Positions 45,251 through 58,418 of a DNA stretch of 64,000 bases are shown piece by piece. This DNA comes from Beaufortia kweichowensis (taxonomy: Eukaryota > Chordata > Actinopteri > Cypriniformes > Gastromyzontidae): NCBI GenBank assembly GCA_019155185.1, contig CM032795.1:13185795-13249794 (forward strand), read 5' to 3'. The translations under genes and the position numbers were made by a program. Every line of letters starts with the position of its first letter. Positions within the stretch are counted from its first letter, which is position 1. A model generated the notes under the pieces. It was not told where the DNA came from. It made no database searches and was given only the letters and a program-made list of their open reading frames with translations.

Positions 45251-45684
45251 GAACATCAACTATAGCTTGGTTGGACGGAATAATAATATTATGTTTGCAA
45301 ATGAAATTGACCTAATTTACATTTTTTACCAAAAATTTTAACACTTAATTTAAATGGTTTTCTTCATATATCATATGTCATTTTATAAGCATGTTTTGAC
45401 TCCTTAGTTAACATGAAAACAAACTTGTTCATTGGTTTAATGCACTTCATTGTATTAAATTATCTTAGTTTAAAAATGTTATACTTTAGTTTGATGTGTA
45501 AACTTTAGACTTTAGCCTGGTTTTCAACATCTATGTCTTTAGAACTAGCTGCCTTATAAAGAACAGCACATCTACTTTTAGTTTTCTTGCATTTTAAAAG
45601 ATGCAAATGAGATTGATCTATCAGCACTTTGGCCAAGAGCCCCCAAGCAATTAAGGTGTCAGTGTTCAGCAGGGCTCTGTGTGG

Positions 45685-45860
<176 letters not shown>

Positions 45861-46540
45861 GAGGTAAAATATAGACTCAGAAAGGAGAGGGAGTGTGCAA
45901 CATCCATCCATCATCCATCCAGTAATTTCTAAATGCATCAAAACCTCCAGCTGTTCATTTCCCTTCCAATCTAGATCTATAAATCTATAAATCTCTGTAT
46001 TTCACTTTCTTGTATCATCTGTTGTCATGCTCCCATGTTAACTGACATAAAAGATCTATTAAACGCATAGGATTTTCCCACCCTGAATTGCATTTGTCTT
46101 CTCAAGGCTCATCAGCCCCATTTATTCATAAGTGTGTCCCCTTCATCTGTAATATCATAACTCATCAAATGTATCCATGTTTAGGTTTTATTAACTTTCA
46201 CACCCCACTAACAATAATCATATACTAAAGTAAAACTCCAGTTTAGTGACCAGCTGCATGGGGATGACAAATGTGTGTATGGTTGCTATAGCAATGTGCT
46301 TAAAGTGATCACTTTAGATATGAAAGAAGTGGGGGACAAGAAAGTTCTGCTAAGATGAAACTGATGCAAATGGTATTGCCAGGAGTAGGTGGGAGGTGAA
46401 GAGGAGAGTGGGAGGGAGAAAAGAGGGAATGAGAGTGTGTGCACGAATCTCAATGACTTATTGAAGTGAGTCTAATTAATCTCTAAGTAGCTCTCATCTT
46501 TCCTCCAGATGCCCCAGGGACATGATGTACCCTGTATGTA

Positions 46541-46610
46541 TGTATGTGTGTGTGTGCGCACGCGTGTGTGTGTGTGGTCCTGGTAATCCCTTCAGTGCGA
46601 GGACTAAGTA
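46541..46610 (+). repeat. Dispersed fish repeat, copy 4 (left edge)
   Basis: A GT run followed by GTGGTCCTGGTAATCCCTTC, the left edge of the element also present at 7507. Confidence 0.55.
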
Positions 46611-47400
46611 AGACTAAGCAAAAATGCACCCTGGGTAGAACATCAAAACATGCCAGTGGAAATTTTAGTTCGGAAGCTGTGTATATGTGTGTGTGCATCT
46701 AATAGAAACCTCTAACACATACAGTATTTTCTTGCATGTCTGCATACAGAGAGCTTAGCACAATTCCACATTCCAGCTGGACCTACATGACTCATTCAGC
46801 ACAGCGTTTAATAAAGAAAACAATGTTCTTCTGATAATTATCAAAGCGATCCAGTGGAAAAACATAGCCCTCTTGCATGACACGAGCAGAGCAAATTACT
46901 GCATAAATGCTTTAATAAGCCAGTCTTAAGTACATTGTCACTTTTAATTCAATGAGAATTTGTTTACCATTGATTTGCGTAGACATTCCTTGCGCTCATG
47001 TTTCATGATTGAGGTCTGTAGTGTTTCTATAAAATGTTTTTCTCTTGGTCTGATTTGTCCCTGTCGTCTTATCACCAGTGTTCTGCTGGGCCCATTACAG
47101 CTCATTAAGATCTTAGAGCAAAATGTTCCACTATTAATGTGCTTTTCAATTCATCAGAGTCACATGTATTATCAGCTGATAAGACCCTTCCGTAATTACC
47201 CATTGACGTATCCAGGGCAACCCTGTGTCAAATACATGGACGTGATTTTTTTTGTTTGCTAGCAACCCCCCATCTCTTTGTGCTTTTTAGGCAGCCCCTT
47301 ATAGAAGAATACCACTGATTGAAAGCAGATATAACATGTGAAGCCAAAATTGATTAACATGCACTAATATGGTGTTGTAGAAGAATAAGAAACAACAATA

Positions 47401-47599
47401 CAATCTCACAGAAATTTTTATGTGTTTTACGAGGTGGCTCTCATTTGTACGTTTTAGTATGATTTGCCTTTTCCCCAATGATATTAGGGATGGGGTGGGC
47501 CTCATCATTGTTTTTTCCTAATAATCATATGTTTCTAAACGAATCACAACGCACAAATTCATACAATTTGCCACCTCATAAAATTCCAGTGAGATCAGT
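47401..47599. mobile_element. Inverted-repeat element (ACGAGGTGGC arms)
   Basis: The left arm is CAATCTCACAGAAATTTTTA then TGTGTTTTACGAGGTGGC. The right arm is GCCACCTCATAAAATTCCAG then TGAGATCAG, its imperfect inverse. Common fish MITE-like repeats have such arms (CTCACGGAAATTCGTAC...ACGAGGTGGC). It is about 200 bases long and noncoding. Confidence 0.75.
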
Positions 47600-48949
47600 T
47601 TGGAAACATGATGGAATTCCAATGACATCATTTTTGTTTACTTCACAAAAATAACATGTATTTATTCCCTGCCATTAATGCGTACAGAACACATAATCGG
47701 TCCTGTTGTCTTAGAGAAGCAGAGAAATCAGCACATGCTGTTACATAGCCAAGATCTACAAACAGACACACATTCTCCTCCACACATTCTCCTTCAGTGA
47801 GTCAAATGTACACAGTATTACCATCTGGACATGTAAGTGTCCTCACATGACAAACTGGACATCTCTCTCTTTTTATTGAAATATACATAGTACAGCTCTG
47901 TGTGTTATAGACTTCTTATCCGTTAATAACTCAAACTGTTTGTCTGGTGTTGACTCTGTCATCAAGTACTTTTCATTTTGAAGTTTCTATTTGATCAAAT
48001 GCCTTTTCTATTACTGTACTGAGCCCCTTGTGCCAAGTAGATCAAGGACAGCTGGCTTTTAGGAAAACTCTCATTTTTGTCTCTCTCGCTCTCTCTGTCT
48101 AGTAAGAGTCAAAGTCAACAAATCTTTGTTGACATGACTGTAATTATTACAGTATTGCTAAGGCTTTTTAGTACTTACATTGTACAGAATTGAAAGAGGT
48201 ATAAAGCAAAGCAAAGTAAAGTAAGGTAAACAAAAATATATATGATGATAATGATAATATATCCATACAAGAATGTGTCTTTTATCGTATGGTATTAATT
48301 GCCCTATTGCGACTGGTCACATGACACATGACCGAAACATTTAATAAAAGAATGCACCATCCACACACACAAAATGAGTTTAAAAGTATTACCATCTTAT
48401 CATGCTGCAATCCTGGGCTGTTTTGATCCATGGTTCGGTAAAATATGGACATTTTCCAGATTCATTTTAGCATTAAACAAATACTGTAACCTACAACAAC
48501 AAATGTATTTCTTATTTTGTCTCTTTATTCATATTCATATTGTTATATTCATATGGTTCATATTGAAAAAAAATTAATTCAATGAATTCAATGAAAACTT
48601 TAGGCTAGTAATTTACCACATGTGTTATGTAACTATTCGGCATATTTATTTATGTATGTTTTACCAGAGGAGGATGGACTCCCCCAACTGGCTCCTTTCA
48701 AGGTTTTCCTCCTCACATAAATATCTCATTGAGTTTCCATTCTTTCCAATATTCTGTGTATCTGCACAAATAAACACAGATAAAAAGACTAAAAGTAAAG
48801 TAATGTCATAATTATCACTTCAGTTAATACATTAGCCAGTTATTATAAAAAGAGACGAAGGTATCAAATACTCAATTTTGAATCTTCAGCTGAACATACG
48901 GAGAATAAATTCATTTCATTCTAGCACTGAAAAATGTGAGTGCACGAGG

Positions 48950-49416
48950 CTCGTTTATAGAGTCGCCGCCCTATAAAATCATTAAGTCCATTCTTCTGGG
49001 TAGACATTAGGACCGCGCAGACTCTACGGCTGGAGTAGTGTATTACCGATCTTTACGGATCCGGTATACATCCCTTAACAACTGGGAACGGGAATCGACC
49101 CGGAGATTACATCGACGGCGTGTCTGTGCACTTTCAACTCGCTTTGAATGGAGTTGCAGAAGTCTTTTCCCAGCGCCGTATCCACCTAAATCATCTCTTT
49201 TTGCCCCCTAAAAGTGTGTGGCTCACTTTTTGGTTTCCCTGTGGAGGAGGACCCACTGTTGATCTCCTGCCCCATTCTCTCTCTTTGTGCGCTCTCTCCC
49301 GTTTCTCCATTCGCCAGACGCGGTCCGGAGCCGCATCATCATCATCAGCGGTGGCGCTGCTTCAGTCTCTACACCCGCGCAGTCAGGACCCGGTGATTTA
49401 AGTGTACCCTGCCACA
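48950..49416 (+). promoter_or_regulatory. garnl3: garnl3 promoter and 5' leader
   Basis: The sequence becomes CpG-rich from about 48940. Two overlapping upstream open frames lie in the probable leader, the longer (49120-49401, 93 codons) ending 15 bases before the main start. They may dampen translation if transcription starts upstream of them. The transcription start is not placed. Confidence 0.5.
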
Positions 49417-49517
49417 ATGAATTCGGATATTAACATGTATTTGGGGCGAGAGAAAGCGGGGATCATGCGAAAGAGGGCTTTGTTACTCAGGAAAGGCTGC
49501 AGTTTCGAAATAACGAG
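49417..49517 (+). CDS. garnl3: garnl3 coding exon 1
   Basis: 33 codons plus two bases, basic and rich in Arg/Lys. Donor AG|gtgagt, phase 2. The frame closes shortly after the donor. Confidence 0.85.
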
Positions 49518-52500
49518 GTGAGTTGATACTGTATAAGGGGGAAGGGGTTTTATGTGGGGAGTGGGCATTTGGAGAACACCGCATCATCCGGTTACCGGAT
49601 GGCTGGATTGCAAATTATGACAGCAGTGTGCAAGGCATCCAAGATGCGCGTTCATTTCGATGCGTTTTACTCAGTCGAGTTTTGGGTTGGTGAAAGCAGA
49701 CTGTATTAAGGGTGTTAAGGCTGTCGCTGGGGATATGTCGGAGGGGTTTGTGGCTCGCGAGAGCGCAAACGCGAGTCATGGTCCATTAAGCGCAGAGCCG
49801 TCAGCCTCCTGACGGCAGTAACCCACTTTACCATCGGGATTCCCCTTGATCAGTCAAGAGGGGGATCCTGGTATTTTGTATAGGAGGACGATGCACTCAG
49901 TGTGCTTTTTTGATTTTATGATAGTTTCGTAATAATGGCTTATGGATGAACACCACTTTTCCCAAAAAACGCATAGTGAAGAAGCAGGTTTGCTGCATTG
50001 TTCACTTAGAATAGTATTTGTCGTGGTTAATATGGGCTGTGTTTGTTTTAGTGAAAATAATGGGTTATTTTGATATCAAAAGGTTCCCCATTTATGGTAC
50101 AACATTGATTGGAGACTCACTAACACATGCAGGAAGCAGAGAGCTGGAATGTGTCTGTGTGTCAGACACAATGAGGAAAGAGAGAGAGAGAGAGAGATGC
50201 GCAGGTCGCACCCCACCTTGGCCTATAGTCTGTCTCAGGACCTTCATAGAGGGAGACTGCGTACAGATCGGATTAAGGTGTCATGCTGATAAAGCTTTAC
50301 TCATTTTTATTCTGCATCATAATTAGTCAGGTATTTCATTTGCAAAGCATTCAAGCATCATGCAATTCATTCAAATTGAGTTCTTTTTATGATCTGAGCC
50401 TAATTGGTGCAGTAATGCAAGTGCATGCATTTCTGCACTTTTCTGCTATTTATTTTTGTTAAAGAAAACAAATGCCCTCACATTCCAGTAGCTACTTTAA
50501 ACATTGTAAAGTGTAAGCAAAATTGCAAAATTCGTGTATTTAGATGCTGACAAATTTACTTTAGTCTATAGAATGTTCACTAAATTATATAAAGTTTTGA
50601 ATAAGCCACAAATTACTTGATTCCCAAATAAGCAACAAATGACTCCAGCAGATGGACTTATTGTGCTCAGACAAGGGCTTTGATGATGAGAAGACTCTAA
50701 TGAAAGGCAGCCGAGAAGACACTGCTTTTGCCTCAATCCTCTGTAACATTTCTCATGAAAACATTTTACTCAAGTGGCAGTAAAGTATGAAATAATCATT
50801 CTGTGGTTTTAAACAACCGGACACAAAAGCACACACATATGTTTGTTCTCATAGAAGATCTGGTGTGTTTCAAATGTGTGCAGTAAAAATTGATGAGACT
50901 GTTTACAAAATATCGCTGCCTGGTCTAATGTTCTAGTGATGCTTCTGAAATCTGTAAAAGGTATTTTTTTCTTGCTGGCTTGCTCTTTAGCTGTTTTTTA
51001 TTCTCTTTTTATACTGAACTATCTTCTTTACTAACACATTTCTTCTCTCTCTTTCTTTTACACTTCCAATGTCTTTTCACTTTCATGTACCATTTATTTT
51101 ACCTTCTCATTTCTTGCATAGCTTTCTGTCAGAAATAAGTTGTAAAACACTTCTAATGGCACTTTAAATCCTCAACATCATAAATCATTTAATTCCAAGA
51201 GATACCTTTTCTCCTTTAAAATAACCACACAAACATGTTAAAATAATACAAACATGTTCAGTGTCCAAAGCATCTTCCAGCTATCTTCCTTCGTGTTTTC
51301 TAAACTTAGAATACAAATAAGATTCAGTACATTTATAGTAAAACTAAACCAAACACCACATTAGTGAACTGACATAATACAATAACAGAGGCTACAGTAA
51401 TTAATGTAGTTGTAGAAACTAAAAACCATAGCTTTAACAGCCATTTCTTTCTTTCCACAAGCAGCTACAATACAAATGTCTTTCTTGTGGATTCAACGGT
51501 CGGTTTCACATTACCTGCCTCATTTGTATCGCTGCCATGAAAGAGCAGCACTAATGGTGGACTGCCTACCTTCTCATGGAAAATACTAGGATCACTGTAG
51601 AAGCAGTTGGAGGGAAACAAGAGAGAAAAGCTGGCAGTAGTTCAAAGTGATGTCACTTGGATGTTAAAGTCAATCCCAACACGCAACTTAAACGCAGCGA
51701 CTCGTGAGTACAGTAAACAGATTGCTGCTGTGATGGGTTCTTAACAAAACCTTTGTATTGAGTTTTAGGCTTCATTACCATAGCAACATTTTACAAGCAC
51801 AGCGTGGTGTTATTATAAGTCTGAAGTTATCAAACATAACCATCCTGCACAGTAATCACTAATAGAAAGAATAATTTGCATAGAGACAGACAAAATGAGA
51901 TGAGAAAGAGTTCACAGTGGTTGGTTGGAGATGACACTTTAGGAGTTAACGTGCACGAAAGAGTGTGAAAGTCGTTGAAAACAAACTCTGACCTCTTGAT
52001 ATGGGTCATCCGGTAACCTGAGCATGAAACTATTTTATTTGATGATTCTCAGCTGAATCCTTCTGGAGAGCGCCTGTAAAGAGATCATTAGAGAGAATAA
52101 TGAACAGATTTAAACAGTTCCGGCTCTTGTCAGAAATAGCTCTCTCTCTCTCCATTTCTCTCTCTCCCGCTCACTTTTTTGTCCTCTGAGCAGCCGACAG
52201 CCATACCAATCTGATCATACTAGCACTACAGCTAACACTAATCACTCTCAGCTGTGCGGCCTGTGTGACGCCAGCACAACCTCCTTATTTGCAGGGAAAA
52301 ATAGAAGGAAATCAAGCACAGGAATAAAAGAACGAGTCCCGCTCTGATTACAGCCCTTTGTAAACTTTCATTTCGTGTCCACATCTGCTTCCATTTAAGG
52401 TTTAAAGACGCATACCTACACATTAGCTGGTTTTTTTTCGCTTCAGGAAGAGTCACTAGAAAAGACTCTCTTCCTGTTATAGCAGCCCTGGAACGTGCCC

Positions 52501-55500
52501 AGCGTAAGATGGATGGAGCAGTTTGGAGTTCAGTCCTTGGCCCACGAGCACTGTTTAAATATTGGCGGTTTGCTCCCTGCCACAAGGGCATTCACACTGG
52601 GTGTGTGTAGTGTAAATATGGTGCCGTGGGGTGCTTGGATTTGTGTTATGATAGAGAGTGAACTTTAAACTGGTTGATATAAAGTTTTTCCATAAGGTTA
52701 CATTTTGTTTGGTTAAATAAGGTCTGACCACTGGGTCAAAGGTTATGTACTTTAGAACTGTATGTGTGATACCTATTCAGGTAGTGTGTTTTAGTTTACA
52801 GTAAGTGTAATACAAGTGTGTTAAGACAAAACCGGAAATATTTTTTAAAATAAGTTTCATATTTGCAATTTTTCCCCCTTTCCTTTAAAAACTATTAACA
52901 TTTTGTATATTTTAAGTATTGTATAACATTTTGATCTTCAGTATTTATGGTCTTCAATATAATAGTTGTTATAACTGGCACCACCTGGTGGTCAGTAGAG
53001 CTGTACATAGCTGTAATATTTAAACAGCACATAAAGCTTTGCTAAACTGTAGCATTTCAATATTTGCTTTATAATAAACCTTCACAATTAAATAAGCAGT
53101 AAAGGAAATAAACTATTTGCAGAATAAAGTACAATTTGCAGTAATTGGATTATTGAATTATGGAGTTATTATTTCAAGCCTATCTCAGATACTGCTGCTC
53201 TTGGATCAATCATTTTTCTCACTGTAAAGTGAGTTGTCCTCCCTGTAAAGTTGTCCTCACAATAAAAGGCAATGTTGATTTATAATGTTCAATTTATAAG
53301 TTTGATTTATAAAGTTGATTTTTAAATATAATTTATAATTTGAAAATGTTACAAGACATTTGCTAATCCTGATGCACTAGTAGAGCTTTTCAATAGAATG
53401 GGTTTAATATTGGTTCTGCAATTGACCTCAGTAACCAGTAGAGGACAGAGTGGTTATATATATGAAACACACTGCTGTTTCAGCTGGTAAGGTTGTGTTC
53501 TTTTGAGAATTTATCTAAAAATGCTGATGAACCAGTTGTGTGCATTAGACTAACTCTCTGTACTTTGTTGGTTTGTACCCTGCATGGCACTGATAAAACA
53601 CTGATGTAAAAATAATTCTCGTGGTATTCCGATCCAACCACCACATAAACTGAAAACAATCTTATTTACAAAAAACACAAATAAAAGCACCACTTCAGGG
53701 GTGAGCAAAGACTAAATCAACAAACAAATCACCAAACAAACTTCCAACAGACTTAAATAAATTCCCAAACAAATAAAAACAATAAATTGCCTCAATAAAT
53801 CTCCCTGACTAGACCACTGCAAAAAACCTGAAGAAACAGCATTTTTAAAGAAAATAACACTCACCAGCTTCCACAACAGCTTCCAAGGATAAGCTAATTG
53901 CAAAAATTGCAGCACCACAGGTTTATCAAAAGCTCTTTCAAACAGGTCTGAAAAAGGCTCTCCCTTCAATAACAGACAGAAATCAATTTCATCAGGTCCA
54001 ATTCTGTAAAGGGGAGAGAGATACAGCACATCAAGAGCAACATACACACATTTCTATATATACCGCCTTGTAATTTCCTTTCCCTTTTTTCTTTTCCCGT
54101 TTTTTTTTAAAAAAAAATGAAATTGTGATCTATATCTAAATATGTATTCTGATATTTATCTATAACTTTACTTTTGAGCTACTAACTAATCAAGCATGCA
54201 TAAGAAAACAAGAACAAAATACAAAAAATTGATTGCTGTGATCATGCTCAAATGATTGTATATAAGATTTGCCTTGGTAAATTCTGTTTTCCCAAAGGGC
54301 AGTTTAGCCCTGACCTCTGCCATGGGTCTAATCTGCTCTAAAATACCAGCGGTTCACAGTCTGGGCTTTGAAAATGTCACCCTGTCAGACACACACCATG
54401 AGGAATAACCTCAGTCTTTATCATAATCAAAGGATTTCACCTGTTTGTGTGTGCATGCGCATATGTGTGTGCATGTTAGTGTCACAGTGGTGATTTGTCA
54501 ATTCATCTATGCTGCAGTATGAAAGGGAAAAGGTAGCTGTCTTGTCTGGTCAAAGATGCTCTTTTCCTGCTCTCTGTGATTACAAACCTGATAAATCCAG
54601 TTTGTGCTTATTTTCAAATATTTTTTCATACTTTTATCATTTCTCACTGGAAGTTGTGATGGTTATTGCCTATAGGGAATCTATATTTCAATCTCTAATA
54701 ACCACCTCTCATAAATCATAAAAGAATCATTAAAAATAATCTTCATACACATTTTATGCACACTTTTACAGTGTAGGTTAGAGCATGTACAGTAATATTT
54801 CTTAACAATATCTTTACATTTTTGTTTGATTATTTTATGAAACCAAAAATTGATCTTCTATGGCATCACTGTGAAAAACGATTTGAAGCACTTTTATTTT
54901 TAGGAGTGTGGCTTTAATTTAATTCATTTTAGTCTATTTTGTAATCTATTTTCTAATCGAATTTGATAGATAAAAGCTGATCAATAAGAATCAATATTGC
55001 AAAATAAACAACCAACCTGTCTTGATTGTTTAAGGTGTAAATGGACAGAATATCTACTATTATTAGACAGTTGTTCTTTTGCTGTTTTTTGTGTGCTGCT
55101 GTTAATTATTTGGGGCACTTAGGCAATGGAGCTAATGTGTTTTTGTTGATATTGTGAAACGCTCTGTATGTTTAGCATGATGTCAGCGATGGTGTTTTAC
55201 ATCAAGGCTGATCTATGTGGGGAAAGGATCTTGCTGTGCTTAAGTCTGTACTTGGCAAGCAAACACACAATATGTTCATGTGATTTTAGGCCCACTCGAT
55301 CTTTGCTTCCTAAAGGTGTGTGTGTGTGTTGAGAACAGAGGATCGGTGGTGTGGCATTACAGGCTTTTCCATCAGTACACATTTAGTTCTCAGGTGCACA
55401 GACACACGGTTGTGTAAACAACACAAATGCTCCAACAAACAGCGAATTCTGGCAGTCTGGTGCTGTTGGTCATCGCTGATTTACCAAAAAAATCTGTTGG

Positions 55501-58375
55501 ACAACTACATACAAGACGGAAGCAATGAAGAGGTTTCGGTTGACGTGCAGGTATCCTGCCGATGGGCATCAAGGACTTGAATAATGCTTTCACCTTTGTA
55601 AAGAAGATCAAAATCTTTACCTTTGCAAGGACTCCAGCTTTGACATTTTAAGCTTTTTTCTGCAACCTCCAGAAGTCACTGAGGCAGACGGTCACCCATG
55701 ATCTGTTTAAAGAATCAGAACACCAATAGGTAAGGTTTAATTGGGGGAATAATACAACATAACAATATAAACACAAAGTTCATAAGACATATTATTTTAC
55801 TTTAGCTGAATACAAATGTGTCTTTAAGGTCTTGTCTTACTAACAAAGATTTGAAGCTGCATGTCAATCGCAATAGAAAACACTGAATCTATATCCCACA
55901 CTGTATCAAACCACACAGAAAATGCAAACATGGAACTCACAACATATGTGCATTTGTATAAATTACAATGTCCCCACATTTTATCTTTTGTGTGCTGATA
56001 TGCACATGGGTTTTGTGCTTTGACAAAATTACATTTCACCATACAAAGAGAGAACATGGCTTTTGTTACTGTAGTCTTTTTTTCACTTTGTAAAAGAATG
56101 AAGCAGTTATAATGTCAATTTAAATGTCAAAATATGTTAAGCGCATTAACAATTTAACAGCTTTAAACACATTTAATTAATTGCATGCAAGTAGTACATT
56201 TGAAAGCCTTGATGCAAATCCAAATTTAAGAAGGTCAAAACTTCAATTTCAGAGAGATAAGGCTTTTTAAACCTGTGCGTGCAAGTTATTAACCTTCAAG
56301 ATGAGGATTGTGATGTTTTTCCCTACATTATAATACTTTTTCCTGCTCCAACGTTATATGCAGAGATGCTTATAAGTCATTCATATGTTAGATTTCAAGA
56401 GAAGTGTAAACACTGCCACTATATAAACAATGTTGTTTTTTTAGTAACATTAGCTCAACTAATAGCATGAGTTAGGGGAAGGACTAACTGTGCAACAATT
56501 GTGGGTGAGGAGAGTGTTTGGAAGTGTTTAATGAGTGCAATTTAGTTCTGTGATAAATAAATCATTTGACTTTAGAGTTTCTGTAACAAAGTTAGAAAAC
56601 ACACAAGCTGTTTGTTTGCTTTTAAGTGCAATATAGTTTACAGTTTGTCATTCGTCGTTTGTTGACAAATACACACCTGCAGTCCCAGCTAATGTGCTCT
56701 CGATGTTCGACAGAAACTGGTTCTGTTTTCTTTCTAATCATGAGCTGAATTTATCACACATTTTCAAAATATAGAGATTGGCATTGTGATTTGCTTGCGT
56801 TGAAAAGGTGATTACGTTTTCTAAGTGTGTACCGTAAACTTCAGTGTTAGCGTTGGTGTATTTTTGCAAAGTGTGTGTGGACCTGTGTGTCATTACTTCA
56901 TCTGTAATTTGAACTCTTTCTTTGACAATGAGGTGCTCAACCGCACATTTCATTAGGTGCCATAATATCCACAAGCCTCCAGACAAAAGAGTTTAGGTTA
57001 CACACACAAAAAAGCTTGCGCACATATTCACACACTCAAAACAAACTTTTCAAGAAAACAAACACCACGGCTTGGGTTTTGTCTGTACAATTCTAGTTGT
57101 AAATAGTTTATTTCCTCTATAAACAACATGCACGCATTCACACTGATTTTCTAATTCAGAGTTAATTCACACTGATTTTCTAATTCAGAGTTAATTCAGA
57201 GTTCTGTATTATGTGTTCAGATAGAGTGTCATTCCATTACTCTTTGTGATGTCATCAGGGACTCGTATTACTTTTGTGTTCAAATTGTGCGTGCACTCAT
57301 TCCTCGGTTTCGTACATAACGCAGTGTTCTGTTAATAAAGACGTAGAGCTACAAACAGTAGGAAAATTTATTTTTGCCCACTTCCTACCACATATCCCAG
57401 GATTCTCACATTCCCTAATATACTCATGAGTCTCGTAGTCCCGCTGTGTCTCTCTCTGGCTAACTCTCTAGCATTCAAAGAATTACAGGTTTGCAGGTGC
57501 AAGACGATAATGAACATAGCAGCCATGTAGATGAGTGTGAGTGTGTGACATCATCAGACTGCGAGAGTGAGTCGAGAGAGACAGATTAAATGAGAAGAAA
57601 AGGTTATTGTCTGAAAAAATGACCTCATCGTGCCCTCACTTCTGTACTAGACAGAAGGATTATGGGTAGACCTGGGGCAGTGGAAAGAAGAGTGAAGGTT
57701 ATGAGTTCATATAGGCAAAAAACACAACTTTCTTGTCTAGAAACACAAACACACAAGAGCAATCGAGCAGGAATGTTTGTTATTAGTCCTTGTTATGGTC
57801 TATACTGTATTGTAAATGCAGTGTCTTTGAAAACAAACATATGCTAAAACATGCATGCAATCACATGTGCTATGTGGTTTTCACTGGTAAAAAAATGCGG
57901 TTGTCCTCTGATTTGCATTGACTAACCTCATAACATAATGTGTTTGCATAAAGAGCTCTTGAAAACAGTTATTCCTTTGCTTTTATGAATCAACTGTAAG
58001 TTACAGTCAGCAGTTGTGACATTATTAAAAAGCATGCTCGACTGATTCTTTCTAGTGTAAATGGATGTCCTAATGAGAGGCAGTCTGGCTCAATAGCATG
58101 GTGTCACTGGGCAGAGTTTCACATACAGCTGTATAAATGCCTCAAAAATGATTTTGACAGCAAAACTAATAGACAAGGAAGGAAATTTTGCTAATTAAAT
58201 TATGCTCTGTATGCAGAGCATGAATGCACTCATTCTTTATCTTAATTCTTTAAATAGAAGTATTCAACAAGTGCTTTATGTATGTGTAAGAAAAATAGCT
58301 AAAAAGCTTTGATTGTTATTTTCTATTCTATTCTAAAACTGTCTTCTGTACAACGCACATACACGTACACACAGT

Positions 58376-58418
<43 letters not shown>

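Noticed and set aside
49214..49417. Minus-strand and second plus-strand frames over the garnl3 leader
   Set aside because: They are by-products of CpG-rich, stop-poor leader sequence; only the frame starting at 49417 continues across a phase-matched splice into a recognised GARNL3 motif.
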